Notes: generated from the sequence alone by a model not told the origin. Positions 51,415 to 61,816 are shown, counted from the stretch's first letter. The stretch is DNA of 64,000 bases from Cellulomonas gilvus ATCC 13127 (GCF_000218545.1 NC_015671.1:1302001-1366000); one strand, 5' to 3'. Program-made: numbers and translations.

Positions 51415-51839
51415 GCGGGGGTGCGGCGCCCGGCGGGTCGTCGTCCGGGACGGCGGGTGAGGCGATGGCCGCGGCGTTCGCGCGCCTGAGGAGCCTGGAC
51501 GACGAGCTCGGTCGTGTGGTGCGTGCGGCGGACGAGCGCAGCGCGCGCGAGTCGCCCGGTGCGCGTGAGGAGGCGGCCCGGCGCGGCGAGCTGGGGCCGC
51601 ACTGGCAGCGCGCGCAGGTCCGCATCGACGCGGGTCTCACGACGCTGGAGGCCGTCATGGGTGGCGCGGACGGCTCGCCGGAGGCGGTGGCGATCCGCCA
51701 GGCTGCGCGCGCGCAGCTGCAGGCCTCCACCACGGCAGGCCCCGACGACGAGCTCACGCGGCTGCGCGACGAGGTCGGCGCGCTGCAGGAGACGCTCACA
51801 GCCGCCGCGCGGCGGCTGCGGCCTGACGGTGGTCGATGA
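51411..51839 (+). CDS. Small helical protein, WXG-operon gene 2
   Basis: A 142-residue, mostly helical protein: a Gly/Ser-rich start, then AAAFARLRSLDDELGRVVRAADER, charged helices with Arg/Glu/Ala, and an ELTRLRDEVGALQETLTAAARRL ending that looks like a coiled coil. No signal peptide or membrane helix. No family recognised. It is locked between its neighbours by GTGA and ATGA overlaps, so it is surely translated with them; a chaperone or adaptor for the WXG100-like protein is a reasonable guess only. Confidence 0.7.
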   Translation: MSGGAAPGGSSSGTAGEAMAAAFARLRSLDDELGRVVRAADERSARESPGAREEAARRGELGPHWQRAQVRIDAGLTTLEAVMGGADGSPEAVAIRQAARAQLQASTTAGPDDELTRLRDEVGALQETLTAAARRLRPDGGR

Positions 51840-52294
51840 GCGGTCCCGAGGTCGAACGCTGGACCAGCCGCCAGGCGGACGAGCCCCAGTGCGTCGTCGC
51901 GGCGGACGTCGAGGTGCCCGTGCTGCTGGAGGCGGTGGCGGCCGGCGCACGCTCGGCGGGGCTCGCGGCGCGGTCCGTGCCGGGCGGTCTCGACGCGTCC
52001 CGTGGGATCCGGGGCGGGTACCTGCTGTCCGAGGTGGTGCAGCTGCCGCTGATGGCGGTGCTGGCCAAGGTCGAGATCCAGGTCCGCGTCCTGGTCGCGG
52101 AGCCGGGGCGTGCGCGCGTGTCGGTGACGTGCGTGGCCGGCGCGCGGGAGCTGGGTGCGGCCAAGCGGGTCGCCCGCGCCCTGACCGACGCGCGGTCGCG
52201 GATGGAGGCCGCGGGTACCCCGCTCCGCATCAGCCCGTGGGCGGCCCTGTGGCAGCGCGGCACGGGCGGCCCCGAGGGGCCCGAGGTGGTCTGA
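51836..52294 (+). CDS. Small soluble protein, WXG-operon gene 3
   Basis: A 152-residue protein with alternating beta-like segments (QCVVAADVEVPVLLEAVAAGARSAGL, then IRGGYLLSEVVQLPLMAVLAKVEIQVRVLV in parts: GGYLLSEVVQLPL, VEIQVRVLVAEPG). A C-terminal helix (KRVARALTDARSRMEAAG) follows. There is no signal peptide or membrane segment. It may share the role of small EspG/YbaB-like chaperones of ESX substrates, but I see no diagnostic motif. It ends in PWAALWQRGTGG. The ATGA overlap with gene 2 and a hairpin after the stop mark it as the operon end. Confidence 0.7.
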   Translation: MSGPEVERWTSRQADEPQCVVAADVEVPVLLEAVAAGARSAGLAARSVPGGLDASRGIRGGYLLSEVVQLPLMAVLAKVEIQVRVLVAEPGRARVSVTCVAGARELGAAKRVARALTDARSRMEAAGTPLRISPWAALWQRGTGGPEGPEVV

Positions 52295-52297
52295 GCG

Positions 52298-52315
52298 GCG
52301 CGGCCGTGGCCGCGC
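52298..52315. terminator. Hairpin between the WXG operon and the isomerase gene
   Basis: GCGCGGCC pairs with GGCCGCGC around GT, 4 bases after the operon stop and 16 bases before the convergent gene's stop. Confidence 0.55.
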
Positions 52316-52330
52316 GTCGCGCGAACGACG

Positions 52331-53056
52331 TCATGGCGTGAGCGACTGGGCGAGCGCGTGGTCCAGCGCCGCGCGTGGCCCGTCCACCGCGACCGCGTCC
52401 GGGCCGAGGCGGCGCCAGACCAGGAGTGCGAGCTGCATGGCCGTGCCGCTCACCTGCACGGCGGAGGGGGTTCCCGGCGCCGCACCCGCGGCTGCAACGG
52501 GGGCCGCGCCGAGGAGCCACGAGCGACCGGTGTCGGTCGCGACCAGGCGGACGGGTGCCGGCAGCGGGGCCATGCGGCCCATCGCCTCCTGACGGGGCTG
52601 CATGACGGTGACCACCTCGTCGACCGTGTCCGCCCAGGCGTCCGGCTCGACGTCCACGTCGAGGCCTGACGACGCGCGCAGGTCCCACAGGTGGACGAGC
52701 GTCTCGTGCAGCTGGCGCCGCCGCCACCACGACGCCGGCCGGTCCCCGACGAGCGTCCAGGCGGGTGCGTCCCCGAGCCGGGCGAGCGTCTCGCGCAGCT
52801 CGGCCGCATGCGTCGCGTAGAACTCGTCGAGCACGAACGGGCCGCGTCCGAGCGGCGTCTCCTGGCGGCGCGCGGCCTGGCCTGCGGCCCAGTGGTGGAT
52901 GCGGCCCAGGTGGACCACCAGGTCCCGCACGCGCCAGCGGCCGCACCACGGGATGCGGGTCCGGGGGTCCACGTGGGCGATCGTGGCCAGGAACTCGCCC
53001 TGCACGCGGGTCAGCAGGTCGAGGTGGTCGAGCGCGACGGGCTGGGGCTGCGTCAT
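52331..53056 (-). CDS. Mycothiol-dependent maleylpyruvate isomerase family protein
   Basis: A 241-residue DinB-fold protein. The N-terminal four-helix bundle carries the likely metal ligands in [14 protein letters not shown] and [13 protein letters not shown] (His/Glu-His). The C-terminal domain of about 100 residues ends LAQSLTP. The family uses mycothiol as cofactor, consistent with an actinobacterium; the true substrate is rarely maleylpyruvate. The ATG at 53056 is the first start before the domain; the very long upstream frame is a shadow of lepA. Confidence 0.88.
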   Translation of the reverse strand: MTQPQPVALDHLDLLTRVQGEFLATIAHVDPRTRIPWCGRWRVRDLVVHLGRIHHWAAGQAARRQETPLGRGPFVLDEFYATHAAELRETLARLGDAPAWTLVGDRPASWWRRRQLHETLVHLWDLRASSGLDVDVEPDAWADTVDEVVTVMQPRQEAMGRMAPLPAPVRLVATDTGRSWLLGAAPVAAAGAAPGTPSAVQVSGTAMQLALLVWRRLGPDAVAVDGPRAALDHALAQSLTP

Positions 53057-53177
53057 GGGACCATGGTGGGGCCGTGCGCCCGGCCCGACGAGGGCCGGAC
53101 CGGCCACACGCCGGGCAGTTCCTGTCAGCCCGGCACCGACGCCCTCAGATCCCCGCCAGAACCGGAGCACCCACCGC

Positions 53178-55064
<1,887 letters not shown>

Positions 55065-55086
55065 CCGTGCAGCGCCGGTGCCGGGC

Positions 55087-56325
55087 ATGAGCCCCGCCCT
55101 GCCCGACGGCGACGCCGCACCGAGCGACGGCGCGCTGCCGCCGTCGGTCGCCGCGGGCGCGCAGGACCGCGCGTTCGGCGTCTACCTGCACGTGCCGTTC
55201 TGCACGGTGCGGTGCGGGTACTGCGACTTCAACACGTACACGGCCGTCGAGCTCGGGGGCGGTGCGAGCCAGTCGTCGTACGCCGCGACCGCGGTGCGCG
55301 AGATCGCGCTGGGCGCACGGGTCCTGACCGGGGCGGGCCTGCCCGCGCGTCCGGTCTCGACGGTCTTCGTCGGGGGCGGCACCCCGACCGTGCTGCCGGC
55401 CGACGACCTCGTCGCGATGCTGCGCGCGGTCGACGACGCGTGGGGCCTGGCCGACGGCGCCGAGGTGACCACCGAGGCGAACCCGGACTCCGTGACGCCC
55501 GCCTCGCTCGCGGCGCTCGCGGCGGGTGGTTTCACCCGCGTGTCGTTCGGGATGCAGTCCGCGGTGCCGCACGTGCTGGCCACCCTCGAGCGCACGCACG
55601 ACCCGGCGCGCATCCCCGACGTCGTGCGCTGGGCGCGCGACGCGGGCCTGGCGGTGTCGCTCGACCTCATCTACGGCACGCCGGGCGAGTCGCTCGCGGA
55701 CTGGCGGACGTCGCTCGAGGCGGCGCTCGCGACGGGTGTGGACCACGTCTCGGCGTATGCGCTCGTGGTCGAGGAGGGCACGCGCATGGCCGCGCAGGTG
55801 CGCCGTGGCGAGCTCGTGCTCCCGGACGCCGACGACCAGGCGGCCAAGTACGAGCTCGCGGACGACCTGCTGACCGGTGCGGGTCTGGGCTGGTACGAGG
55901 TGTCGAACTGGGCGCGCACGCCCGCGCACGCGTGCCGGCACAACCTCGCGTACTGGCGCGGCGACGACTGGTGGGGCGTGGGCCCCGGCGCGCACTCGCA
56001 CGTGGGCGGTGTGCGCTGGTGGAACGTCAAGCACCCGCGTGCGTACGACGCGCGGCTCGCGGCAGGCCTCAGCCCCGCGGCGGGCCGCGAGGTGGTGGAC
56101 GCCGAGGGCGCCGCGCTCGAGCGGCTCATGCTGGGCGTGCGGCTCGCGCAGGGCATGCCGCTGGAGTCCCTGACGTCCGCCGAGCGGCGCCGCGTGGCAG
56201 GTCTGGTGGCCGACGAGCTCGTCGACGGGCGGGCACTGCTGGCCGAGCGGCGGCTGCTGCTGACCCGACGCGGTCGGCTGCTGGCCGACCTCGTGGTGCG
56301 TGAGCTCGCGGGCTTCGGCTCCTGA
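55087..56325 (+). CDS. hemW: Radical SAM heme chaperone HemW
   Basis: A 412-residue radical-SAM protein formerly called coproporphyrinogen III oxidase-like. The iron-sulphur motif CTVRCGYCDF lies at residues 39-48 and is of the CxxxCxYC type; FVGGGTPTVL follows. HemW binds haem and delivers it to haemoproteins. It lies directly after lepA, the conserved pairing in actinobacteria. An in-frame GTG at 55078 is possible; 55087 is chosen as an ATG close to the family start. It ends before a strong convergent hairpin. Confidence 0.95.
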   Translation: MSPALPDGDAAPSDGALPPSVAAGAQDRAFGVYLHVPFCTVRCGYCDFNTYTAVELGGGASQSSYAATAVREIALGARVLTGAGLPARPVSTVFVGGGTPTVLPADDLVAMLRAVDDAWGLADGAEVTTEANPDSVTPASLAALAAGGFTRVSFGMQSAVPHVLATLERTHDPARIPDVVRWARDAGLAVSLDLIYGTPGESLADWRTSLEAALATGVDHVSAYALVVEEGTRMAAQVRRGELVLPDADDQAAKYELADDLLTGAGLGWYEVSNWARTPAHACRHNLAYWRGDDWWGVGPGAHSHVGGVRWWNVKHPRAYDARLAAGLSPAAGREVVDAEGAALERLMLGVRLAQGMPLESLTSAERRRVAGLVADELVDGRALLAERRLLLTRRGRLLADLVVRELAGFGS

Positions 56326-56331
56326 GACGCG

Positions 56332-56364
56332 CCGACGGCCGCCCGCGGTGCGGACGGCCGTCGG
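56332..56364. terminator. Bidirectional hairpin between hemW and the DUF4870 gene
   Basis: CCGACGGCCG pairs with CGGCCGTCGG (10 bp, 13-base loop) between convergent genes. Confidence 0.75.
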
Positions 56365-56374
56365 GTGCTGCGGA

Positions 56375-56782
56375 CTACTTGATGAAGCGGATCGACGCCG
56401 GGTAGCGGTACCACTCGAACTTGCTGGCCGCGATGGCCGCCATGATCTGGAACACGATCTGTGCGATCGCGGCCGCGAAGATCACGACGATGCCGATCAG
56501 CACGAACGTCAGGATCCCGCCGACCACGTACGCGATGAGCAGCGTGATCTGGAAGTTGAGCGACTCCTTGGCCTGGTGCTCGAGGTACGCGCCGCGGCCC
56601 TTGAACACGAGCCAGATGATGAGCGGCGCGAGGAAGCCCGCGACGAACGGGAGCAGGTGCGCCAGGAGCGCCCAGGTCTTCTCCTCGTCGGGGCGCAGCG
56701 GGGGTGCGGCCGCGGCGTACGGCTGCGCGGGGGGCGGGGGCGCGCTCCAGCCCTTGTCGTCGGGCGGGGGAGTCGTGCTCAT
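56375..56782 (-). CDS. DUF4870 membrane protein
   Basis: A 135-residue protein: a Pro-rich cytoplasmic start, then DEEKTWALLAHLLPFVAGFLAPLIIWLVFKGRG (in parts: EEKTWALLAHLLPF, PLIIWLVFKGRG) and the EHQAKESLNFQI signature, with three helices in total. DUF4870 proteins have no firm function. The ATG has an AGGAGAG Shine-Dalgarno. The -10-like TAGCCT lies about 50 bases upstream, so this gene has a leader. It diverges from the next + strand membrane-protein gene, and both start with a Pro-rich cytoplasmic tail. Confidence 0.9.
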   Translation of the reverse strand: MSTTPPPDDKGWSAPPPPAQPYAAAAPPLRPDEEKTWALLAHLLPFVAGFLAPLIIWLVFKGRGAYLEHQAKESLNFQITLLIAYVVGGILTFVLIGIVVIFAAAIAQIVFQIMAAIAASKFEWYRYPASIRFIK

Positions 56783-56829
56783 GGCTCTCTCCTCGTGTGC
56801 GTGCCGGCCGGGTGCCGGTCTCTGCACGC

Positions 56830-56835
56830 AGGCTA
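56830..56835 (-). promoter_or_regulatory. -10 candidate of the DUF4870 gene
   Basis: On the - strand, TAGCCT lies 48 bases upstream of the start and gives a leader of about 40 bases. No good -35 is seen. Confidence 0.35.
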
Positions 56836-56869
56836 CTGGGTCAGGCGTCCACAGGTCCTGCACGAGTTC

Positions 56870-56898
56870 TTGACACCGGCCGTCCGCTTCGGTTCGCT
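56870..56898 (+). promoter_or_regulatory. Promoter of the 260-residue membrane-protein gene
   Basis: A perfect -35 TTGACA (56870-56875), then 17 bases and a weak -10 TTCGCT (56893-56898). The transcript leader of about 35 bases holds a GAAGGAGA ribosome-binding site before ATG 56940. Confidence 0.45.
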
Positions 56899-56939
56899 TT
56901 GCCCGGGTCGGAGATCCGTCCCATGACTGAAGGAGACCC

Positions 56940-57722
56940 ATGAGCGACACCACGCCTCCCGGCGGTGCCACCCCGCCGCCCCCGCCCGGCTACGGTCCCG
57001 CCTCGTACGGCAGCGCACCGGGTCAGGGCGTCGACGTGGTCGAGGCCTTCAAGTGGGGCTGGAAGAAGTTCACCGAGAACGTCAGCCCGATCCTGCTGGC
57101 GATCCTCGGGTACGTGGTCGCGATCGCCGTCGTGGTCGTGATCTGGTACGTGATCCTGGCGGCGGTCTTCCTCAAGACGAGCGACGACATCGTCATCCAC
57201 GACGACGGCACGGTGAGCATGGGCTCGGGGCCGAACTTCCTCGCGGTGCTGTTCGTCGGCGCGCTCACGACGCTCGTCGCTGTGCTGCTGGTCTCGATCA
57301 TGCAGGCCGGCTTCGTGCAGGGTGCGCTGCGGCTCGCGCGCGGTGAGGCGCTCACGCCGGACGCGTTCTTCAAGTTCAAGAACCTGCCCGGCGTCGTGCT
57401 GACGTCGCTGCTGGTCGCGATCCTCACCGCGGTGGGGTGCGCGCTGTTCTACCTGCCCGGAATCGCCGCGGCACTGTTCCTGCAGTTCACGCTGTACTAC
57501 GCGATCGACCGCGGGCTGGGACCGGTGGATGCCGTCAAGGCGTCGTTCGAGCTGGTCAAGAACAACCTCGCGACCGCGGGACTGACGTTCCTCGGCCTGA
57601 TCGTGGCCAACGCGGTGGGCTCGCTCGCGTGCGGCATCGGTGCGCTCGTCGCGCTCCCGGTGGGCCTGCTCGCGCAGGCGTACGTCTACCGCCGCCTGAC
57701 CCACGAGCCGGTCGCGGCCTGA
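56940..57722 (+). CDS. Integral membrane protein with Pro-rich N-terminus
   Basis: A 260-residue protein. A Pro/Gly-rich N-terminus of about 30 residues leads into VEAFKWGWKKFTENVSPILLAILG, resembling glycerophosphoryl-diester-phosphodiesterase-type membrane domains. Five or six helices follow, and an amphipathic VVLTSLLVAILTAVGCALFYLPG segment. It contains the motif FELVKNNLATAGLTFLG. The function is unknown. It has a GAAGGAGA Shine-Dalgarno and ends at a 19-bp hairpin. It is divergent from the DUF4870 gene, suggesting co-regulation. Confidence 0.85.
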   Translation: MSDTTPPGGATPPPPPGYGPASYGSAPGQGVDVVEAFKWGWKKFTENVSPILLAILGYVVAIAVVVVIWYVILAAVFLKTSDDIVIHDDGTVSMGSGPNFLAVLFVGALTTLVAVLLVSIMQAGFVQGALRLARGEALTPDAFFKFKNLPGVVLTSLLVAILTAVGCALFYLPGIAAALFLQFTLYYAIDRGLGPVDAVKASFELVKNNLATAGLTFLGLIVANAVGSLACGIGALVALPVGLLAQAYVYRRLTHEPVAA

Positions 57723-57737
57723 CCCACGCGCCGACGT

Positions 57738-57777
57738 CACGCAGGGCCCCGCACCGCTCGGTGCGGGGCCCTGCGTG
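57738..57777. terminator. 19-bp perfect hairpin between convergent genes
   Basis: CACGCAGGGCCCCGCACCG and its exact complement CGGTGCGGGGCCCTGCGTG with a CT apex. It fills the gap between the + membrane-protein gene and the - DUF3097 gene. Confidence 0.85.
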
Positions 57778-57778
57778 C

Positions 57779-58630
57779 TCAGGCGGTGACGAAGTCGATC
57801 AGCTCCTCGACCCGGCCGAGCAGAGCCGGCTCGAGATCGGCGTAGGAGCGCACCGAGCCCAGGATCTTCTTCCAGGCGCGCGCGACGTCGGCCTGGTCGT
57901 CGGCGGGCCAGCCCAGCTCGCGCAGGATCCCGTGCTTCCACTCGGTGCCCCGCTCGATCGTGGGCCAGGCGGTCAGCCCCACGCGCTGCGGGCGTACCGC
58001 CTGCCAGACGTCGACGTAGGGGTGACCCAGCACCAGGACGGTGCCTGCGGGTGCCGTGCGCATCGCCTCCTGCGCGATCCGGGACTCCTTGGTGCCGGGC
58101 AGCAGGTGGTCCACCAGCACGCCCACGCGGCGGCCCGGCTCCGGCGCGAAGTCCCGCACGGCGTCGAGCAGGTGGTCGACGCCGTCGAGCAGCTCGACGA
58201 CGACGCCCTCGAGACGCAGGTCGTCGCCCCAGACCTTCTCGACGAGCTCGGCGTCGTGCCGGCCCTCGACCCAGATGCGGCTGCCGCGGGCCACGCGCGC
58301 GGCCGCGCCGTGCACGGCACGCGAGCCCGACGCGGTGCGCTCGGGTGCGCGGGGCGCGGTCGTCGTGACGGGCGCGGTGAGCAGCACGGGCTCGCCGTCC
58401 ACCCAGAACCCGGGACCCAGCGGGAACGTGCGCGTCCGGCCACGTCTGTCCTCGAGCACGACCACGTGCTGCCCGCCGGACTTCTCGACGCGCACGACGG
58501 CGCCCACCCACCCGGTGGTGACCTCCTCGACGACGAGACCGCGCTCGGCCGCCTGCGGGCGCGAGACCCGCGGCGCCCGGTGGTGCTCGGCCCGGCCCCC
58601 GCCCAGCACGTCCGACCCGTACCGATCCAT
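57779..58630 (-). CDS. DUF3097 family protein
   Basis: A 283-residue actinobacterial protein of unknown function. Features: [11 protein letters not shown] start, the [28 protein letters not shown]3-like strand set (in parts: [24 protein letters not shown]), then [19 protein letters not shown] (TOPRIM-like), [28 protein letters not shown] and [13 protein letters not shown]. The TOPRIM-like Glu/Asp pattern ([15 protein letters not shown]) suggests nucleic-acid metabolism, but that is inference. The ATG at 58630 has a purine-rich GAGACGGGCGG upstream. It is divergent from hrcA. Confidence 0.9.
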   Translation of the reverse strand: MDRYGSDVLGGGRAEHHRAPRVSRPQAAERGLVVEEVTTGWVGAVVRVEKSGGQHVVVLEDRRGRTRTFPLGPGFWVDGEPVLLTAPVTTTAPRAPERTASGSRAVHGAAARVARGSRIWVEGRHDAELVEKVWGDDLRLEGVVVELLDGVDHLLDAVRDFAPEPGRRVGVLVDHLLPGTKESRIAQEAMRTAPAGTVLVLGHPYVDVWQAVRPQRVGLTAWPTIERGTEWKHGILRELGWPADDQADVARAWKKILGSVRSYADLEPALLGRVEELIDFVTA

Positions 58631-58666
58631 CCGCCCGTCTCCGATCCGTCCGCCGTCTCCTGCGGT

Positions 58667-58685
58667 CCGCCACCCTAGGTGGCGG
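58667..58685. promoter_or_regulatory. Palindrome in the DUF3097/hrcA intergenic region
   Basis: CCGCCACC, three bases, GGTGGCGG: a perfect 8-bp inverted repeat, 37 bases upstream of the DUF3097 start. It may be an operator or a 5'-leader hairpin. Confidence 0.4.
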
Positions 58686-58757
58686 CAACCGACGCCTCGC
58701 GCGACACGCCTGCGGGGCCGGCCCGATGGCGACCGGCGAGCCTGCGCGCGGTCGTCG

Positions 58758-58763
58758 TACGAT
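58758..58763 (+). promoter_or_regulatory. -10 box of the hrcA promoter
   Basis: TACGAT overlaps the first base of CIRCE, so HrcA bound to CIRCE would cover the transcription start. Confidence 0.6.
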
Positions 58764-58789
58764 TGGCACTCGGCAGGGGTGAGTGCTAC
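58763..58789. promoter_or_regulatory. CIRCE element (HrcA operator)
   Basis: TTGGCACTC-N9-GAGTGCTAC. It differs from consensus TTAGCACTC-N9-GAGTGCTAA at one base in each arm. The position just before hrcA gives autoregulation, and relief on heat shock when HrcA unfolds. Confidence 0.92.
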
Positions 58790-58814
58790 CCAGCGAGGCA
58801 TGAGGAGGCAGCGG

Positions 58815-59837
58815 ATGAGCGACGACCGTCGGCTCGACGTGCTCCGCGCGATCGTCGAGGACTACGTCCAGACGAGCGAGCCCGTGGGTTCGCGCGCGCT
58901 GGTCGAGCGGCACCACCTGGGCGTCTCGCCCGCGACGATCCGCAACGACATGGCGGCGCTCGAGGAGGGCGGCTACATCGCCCAGCCCCACACGTCCGCG
59001 GGCCGCGTGCCCACGGACAAGGGCTACCGCATGTTCGTCGACCGCCTGGCGACCGTGAAGCCGCTCTCGGCGCCCGAGAAGCGCGCGATCGGGCAGTTCC
59101 TCGAGGACGCGGTGGACCTGGACGACGTCGTGGCGCGCGCGGTGCGCCTGCTCGCGCAGCTGACGCACCAGGTCGCCGTGGTGCAGTACCCGTCGCTGCG
59201 CCGCTCGGCGCTGCGGCACATCGAGCTCGTCCCCGTGGGCGCGCGGCACCTGCTGGTGGTGCTCATCACGGACACCGGCCGCGTCGAGCAGCGGACGATC
59301 GAGGCGGACGCCGAGGTCGACGAGGAGGTCGTCACGCGGCTGCGCACCACGCTCAACGCGCACGTCGCGGGCCGCCGCCTGGCCGAGCTGCGCACGGTCG
59401 TCGAGGACCTCGCGGACACGCTCGCGGTGGACGACGGCCCGCTGCTGCGGCAGGTCGTGGCCGTCGTGGCCGAGACGCTCGCGCAGGAGAGCGAGGAGCG
59501 CGTCGTGCTCGCCGGCACGGCCAACCTGGCCCGTGGGGGCAACCAGGACTTCGCGCGCAGCATCGGCCCGGTGCTCGAGGCGCTCGAGGAGCAGGTGGTG
59601 CTGCTGCGCCTGCTGAGCGACATGGCCGAGGACGCCGCGACCGTCACGGTCCGCATCGGCCGCGAGACCCGGCACGACGGCCTGGTCGAGACGAGCTTCG
59701 TGACCAGCGGGTACGGCGACGAGGGCGGCGCGATCGCCCGCGTCGGCGCGATCGGCCCGCTCCGCATGGACTACCCGGGCACGATGGCGTCGGTGCGCGC
59801 CGTCGCCCGGTACCTCACCCGCATCCTTGCGGGCTGA
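58815..59837 (+). CDS. hrcA: Heat-inducible transcription repressor HrcA
   Basis: A 340-residue repressor of the CIRCE regulon (groESL, hrcA and, here, probably dnaJ). The N-terminal winged helix-turn-helix has [21 protein letters not shown] and [17 protein letters not shown]; a GAF-like middle domain and an inserted dimerisation domain follow. The ATG at 58815 has a GAGGAGG Shine-Dalgarno at 58802-58808. An upstream ATG at 58800 overlaps that site and is rejected. The CIRCE element lies 26-52 bases before the start. Confidence 0.97.
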   Translation: MSDDRRLDVLRAIVEDYVQTSEPVGSRALVERHHLGVSPATIRNDMAALEEGGYIAQPHTSAGRVPTDKGYRMFVDRLATVKPLSAPEKRAIGQFLEDAVDLDDVVARAVRLLAQLTHQVAVVQYPSLRRSALRHIELVPVGARHLLVVLITDTGRVEQRTIEADAEVDEEVVTRLRTTLNAHVAGRRLAELRTVVEDLADTLAVDDGPLLRQVVAVVAETLAQESEERVVLAGTANLARGGNQDFARSIGPVLEALEEQVVLLRLLSDMAEDAATVTVRIGRETRHDGLVETSFVTSGYGDEGGAIARVGAIGPLRMDYPGTMASVRAVARYLTRILAG

Positions 59838-59859
59838 CCACCCGATCCCGCACCACGCG

Positions 59860-59881
59860 GGGGTCACGGCCGCGTGACCCC
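59860..59881 (+). other. Hairpin between hrcA and dnaJ
   Basis: GGGGTCACG pairs with CGTGACCCC around GCCG. It sits 26 bases before the dnaJ start and 12 bases before its Shine-Dalgarno. It may attenuate or process the hrcA-dnaJ transcript. Confidence 0.6.
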
Positions 59882-59907
59882 GACGAGCCCGCCAGGAAAG
59901 CGAGCGC

Positions 59908-61035
59908 ATGACCGACTACTACGAGGTGCTGGGCGTCCCGCGTGACGCCACGACCGAGCAGATCAAGAAGGCGTACCGCAAGCTCGCGCGCGAGCACCAC
60001 CCCGACGTCGCGGGCGCCGACCCGAAGGCCGAGGAGCGGTTCAAGGACGTCTCGCGTGCGTACGAGGTCCTCGGCAACCCGGACAAGCGGCGCCAGTACG
60101 ACCTGGGCTCCGACCCGTCCTCGCCCGGCGGCGGCATGGGCGGCGGGTTCGGGTTCCAGGACATCTTCGAGACGTTCTTCGGCGCGGCCACGGGTGCGTC
60201 CGCGCAGCGCGGACCGATCCCGCGCGCGCGCCGCGGCCAGGACGCGCTGGTGCGCCTCGACCTGGACCTGGCGGACGTGACGTTCGGCACGCACCGCGAG
60301 ATCCAGGTCGACACCGCGGTGGTGTGCCCCACCTGCACGGGCACGTGCTGCGCGCCGGGCACGTCCCCGCGCACGTGCGAGGTGTGCCACGGGCTCGGCA
60401 TGGTCCAGCGCGTCGCGCGCTCGTTCCTGGGCCAGGTCATGACGAACCAGCCGTGCGCGGCGTGCCACGGGTTCGGCACCACGATCCCCGAGCCGTGCAC
60501 CGAGTGCGCGGGCGAGGGCCGCGTGCGCTCGCGCCGCACGCTCGCGGTGGACGTGCCCGCGGGCGTCGACACCGGCACGCGCATCCGGCTCACGGGCCAG
60601 GGCGAGGTCGGCCCGGCCGGTGGCCCGGCGGGCGACGTGTACCTCGAGGTGCGCGAGCGCCGGCACGAGGTGTTCACACGCGACGGCGACGACCTGCGCG
60701 CGACGCTGTCGGTGCCCATGACCGCGGCCGCGCTCGGGACGGTGCTCACGCTCGAGACGCTCGACGGCCCGCAGGAGATCGACCTGCGCCCGGGCACGCA
60801 GCCCGAGCAGGTCGTCACGCTGCGCGGGCTCGGGGTCGGGCACCTGCACGTGGGCGGACGCGGCGACCTGCACGTGCACGTCGACGTCGAGGTGCCCACG
60901 GACCTGGACGACGAGCAGGCCGAGCTGCTGCGGCGCCTCGCGGCGCTGCGCGGCGAGGAGCGTCCCGACGCGCGGCTGGCCGCGCACCACCAGGGCGTGT
61001 TCGGCAAGCTGCGCGACAAGCTCGCGGGTCGATGA
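59908..61035 (+). CDS. dnaJ: Chaperone protein DnaJ (DnaJ2 type)
   Basis: A 375-residue Hsp40 co-chaperone that stimulates DnaK. J domain residues 1-65 have YYEVLGVPRDAT and the HPD motif at HHPDVAG; a Gly-rich linker and four Cys zinc-finger motifs follow. Motifs 2-4 (CEVCHGLG, CAACHGFG, CTECAGEG) are canonical, while motif 1 reads CPTCTGTC, with Cys in place of the last Gly and another Cys directly after. C-terminal substrate-binding domains follow. It is next to hrcA, as in other actinobacteria, and overlaps rsmE by ATGA. Confidence 0.96.
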   Translation: MTDYYEVLGVPRDATTEQIKKAYRKLAREHHPDVAGADPKAEERFKDVSRAYEVLGNPDKRRQYDLGSDPSSPGGGMGGGFGFQDIFETFFGAATGASAQRGPIPRARRGQDALVRLDLDLADVTFGTHREIQVDTAVVCPTCTGTCCAPGTSPRTCEVCHGLGMVQRVARSFLGQVMTNQPCAACHGFGTTIPEPCTECAGEGRVRSRRTLAVDVPAGVDTGTRIRLTGQGEVGPAGGPAGDVYLEVRERRHEVFTRDGDDLRATLSVPMTAAALGTVLTLETLDGPQEIDLRPGTQPEQVVTLRGLGVGHLHVGGRGDLHVHVDVEVPTDLDDEQAELLRRLAALRGEERPDARLAAHHQGVFGKLRDKLAGR

Positions 61036-61790
61036 CCGCGCCCGTGTTCGTCGTCGAGCCGGGGCGGCTCGACGACGTCGCGGCGGGGGACACGTTCCTG
61101 CTCGACGGCGCCGAGGGCCGGCACGCGGGTGTCGTGCAGCGCCGAGGTCCGGGTGAGCGCGTGGACGTGGTCGACGGCCGGGGCGTGCGCCTGGTCGGCG
61201 TGGTGGCCGACGTGCACGCGCAGGGTGTGCTGCTGCGCGCCGAGCACGTGCTGCGCGAACCGGAGCCCGAGGTCCGGCTGGTCCTAGTGCAGGCGCTCGC
61301 CAAGGGCGACCGCGACGAGCTCGCGATCGAGGCCGCGACCGAGGTGGGCGTGGACGGCGTGGTGCCGTGGCAGGCGGAGCGCTCGGTCGTGGTGTGGCGC
61401 GGCGAGCGTGCCGCCCGGTCGCGGCAGCGCTGGCTCGGCACGGTGCGCACGGCTGCCAAGCAGGCGCGCCGCGCGTGGGTCCCCGACGTCGAGACGGCGC
61501 TCGACTCGCGCGCGCTCGCGGCGCGGACCGCCGACGTGGTGGCCGGCGGGGGAGCGGTCCTCGTGCTGCACGAGGAGGCGACGACGCCGCTCGCCGACGC
61601 CCCGTTGCCCGCCGCGGGCGACGTGCTCGTCGTCGTCGGCCCGGAGGGTGGCATCGGCGACGACGAGCTCGCCCGTCTGACGCAGGCGGGCGCGCACCCG
61701 GTGCGGCTCGGCCCGCACGTGCTGCGCACGTCCACCGCGGGACCCGTGGCGCTCGCGCTCCTGGCGACCCGCCTGTCCCGCTGGTCCTGA
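61032..61790 (+). CDS. rsmE: 16S rRNA (uracil1498-N3)-methyltransferase RsmE
   Basis: Methylates U1498 of 16S rRNA in the decoding centre. The 252-residue SPOUT-fold enzyme has an N-terminal PUA-like domain (about 1-75) and the SAM-binding knot near the C-terminus, with VVVGPEGGIGDDELARLTQAG and LRTSTAGPVAL. It overlaps dnaJ by ATGA, the normal hrcA-dnaJ-rsmE order. A convergent hairpin follows. Confidence 0.95.
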   Translation: MTAPVFVVEPGRLDDVAAGDTFLLDGAEGRHAGVVQRRGPGERVDVVDGRGVRLVGVVADVHAQGVLLRAEHVLREPEPEVRLVLVQALAKGDRDELAIEAATEVGVDGVVPWQAERSVVVWRGERAARSRQRWLGTVRTAAKQARRAWVPDVETALDSRALAARTADVVAGGGAVLVLHEEATTPLADAPLPAAGDVLVVVGPEGGIGDDELARLTQAGAHPVRLGPHVLRTSTAGPVALALLATRLSRWS

Positions 61791-61816
61791 CACCGCACCC
61801 TGCGCCGGATGTGACC

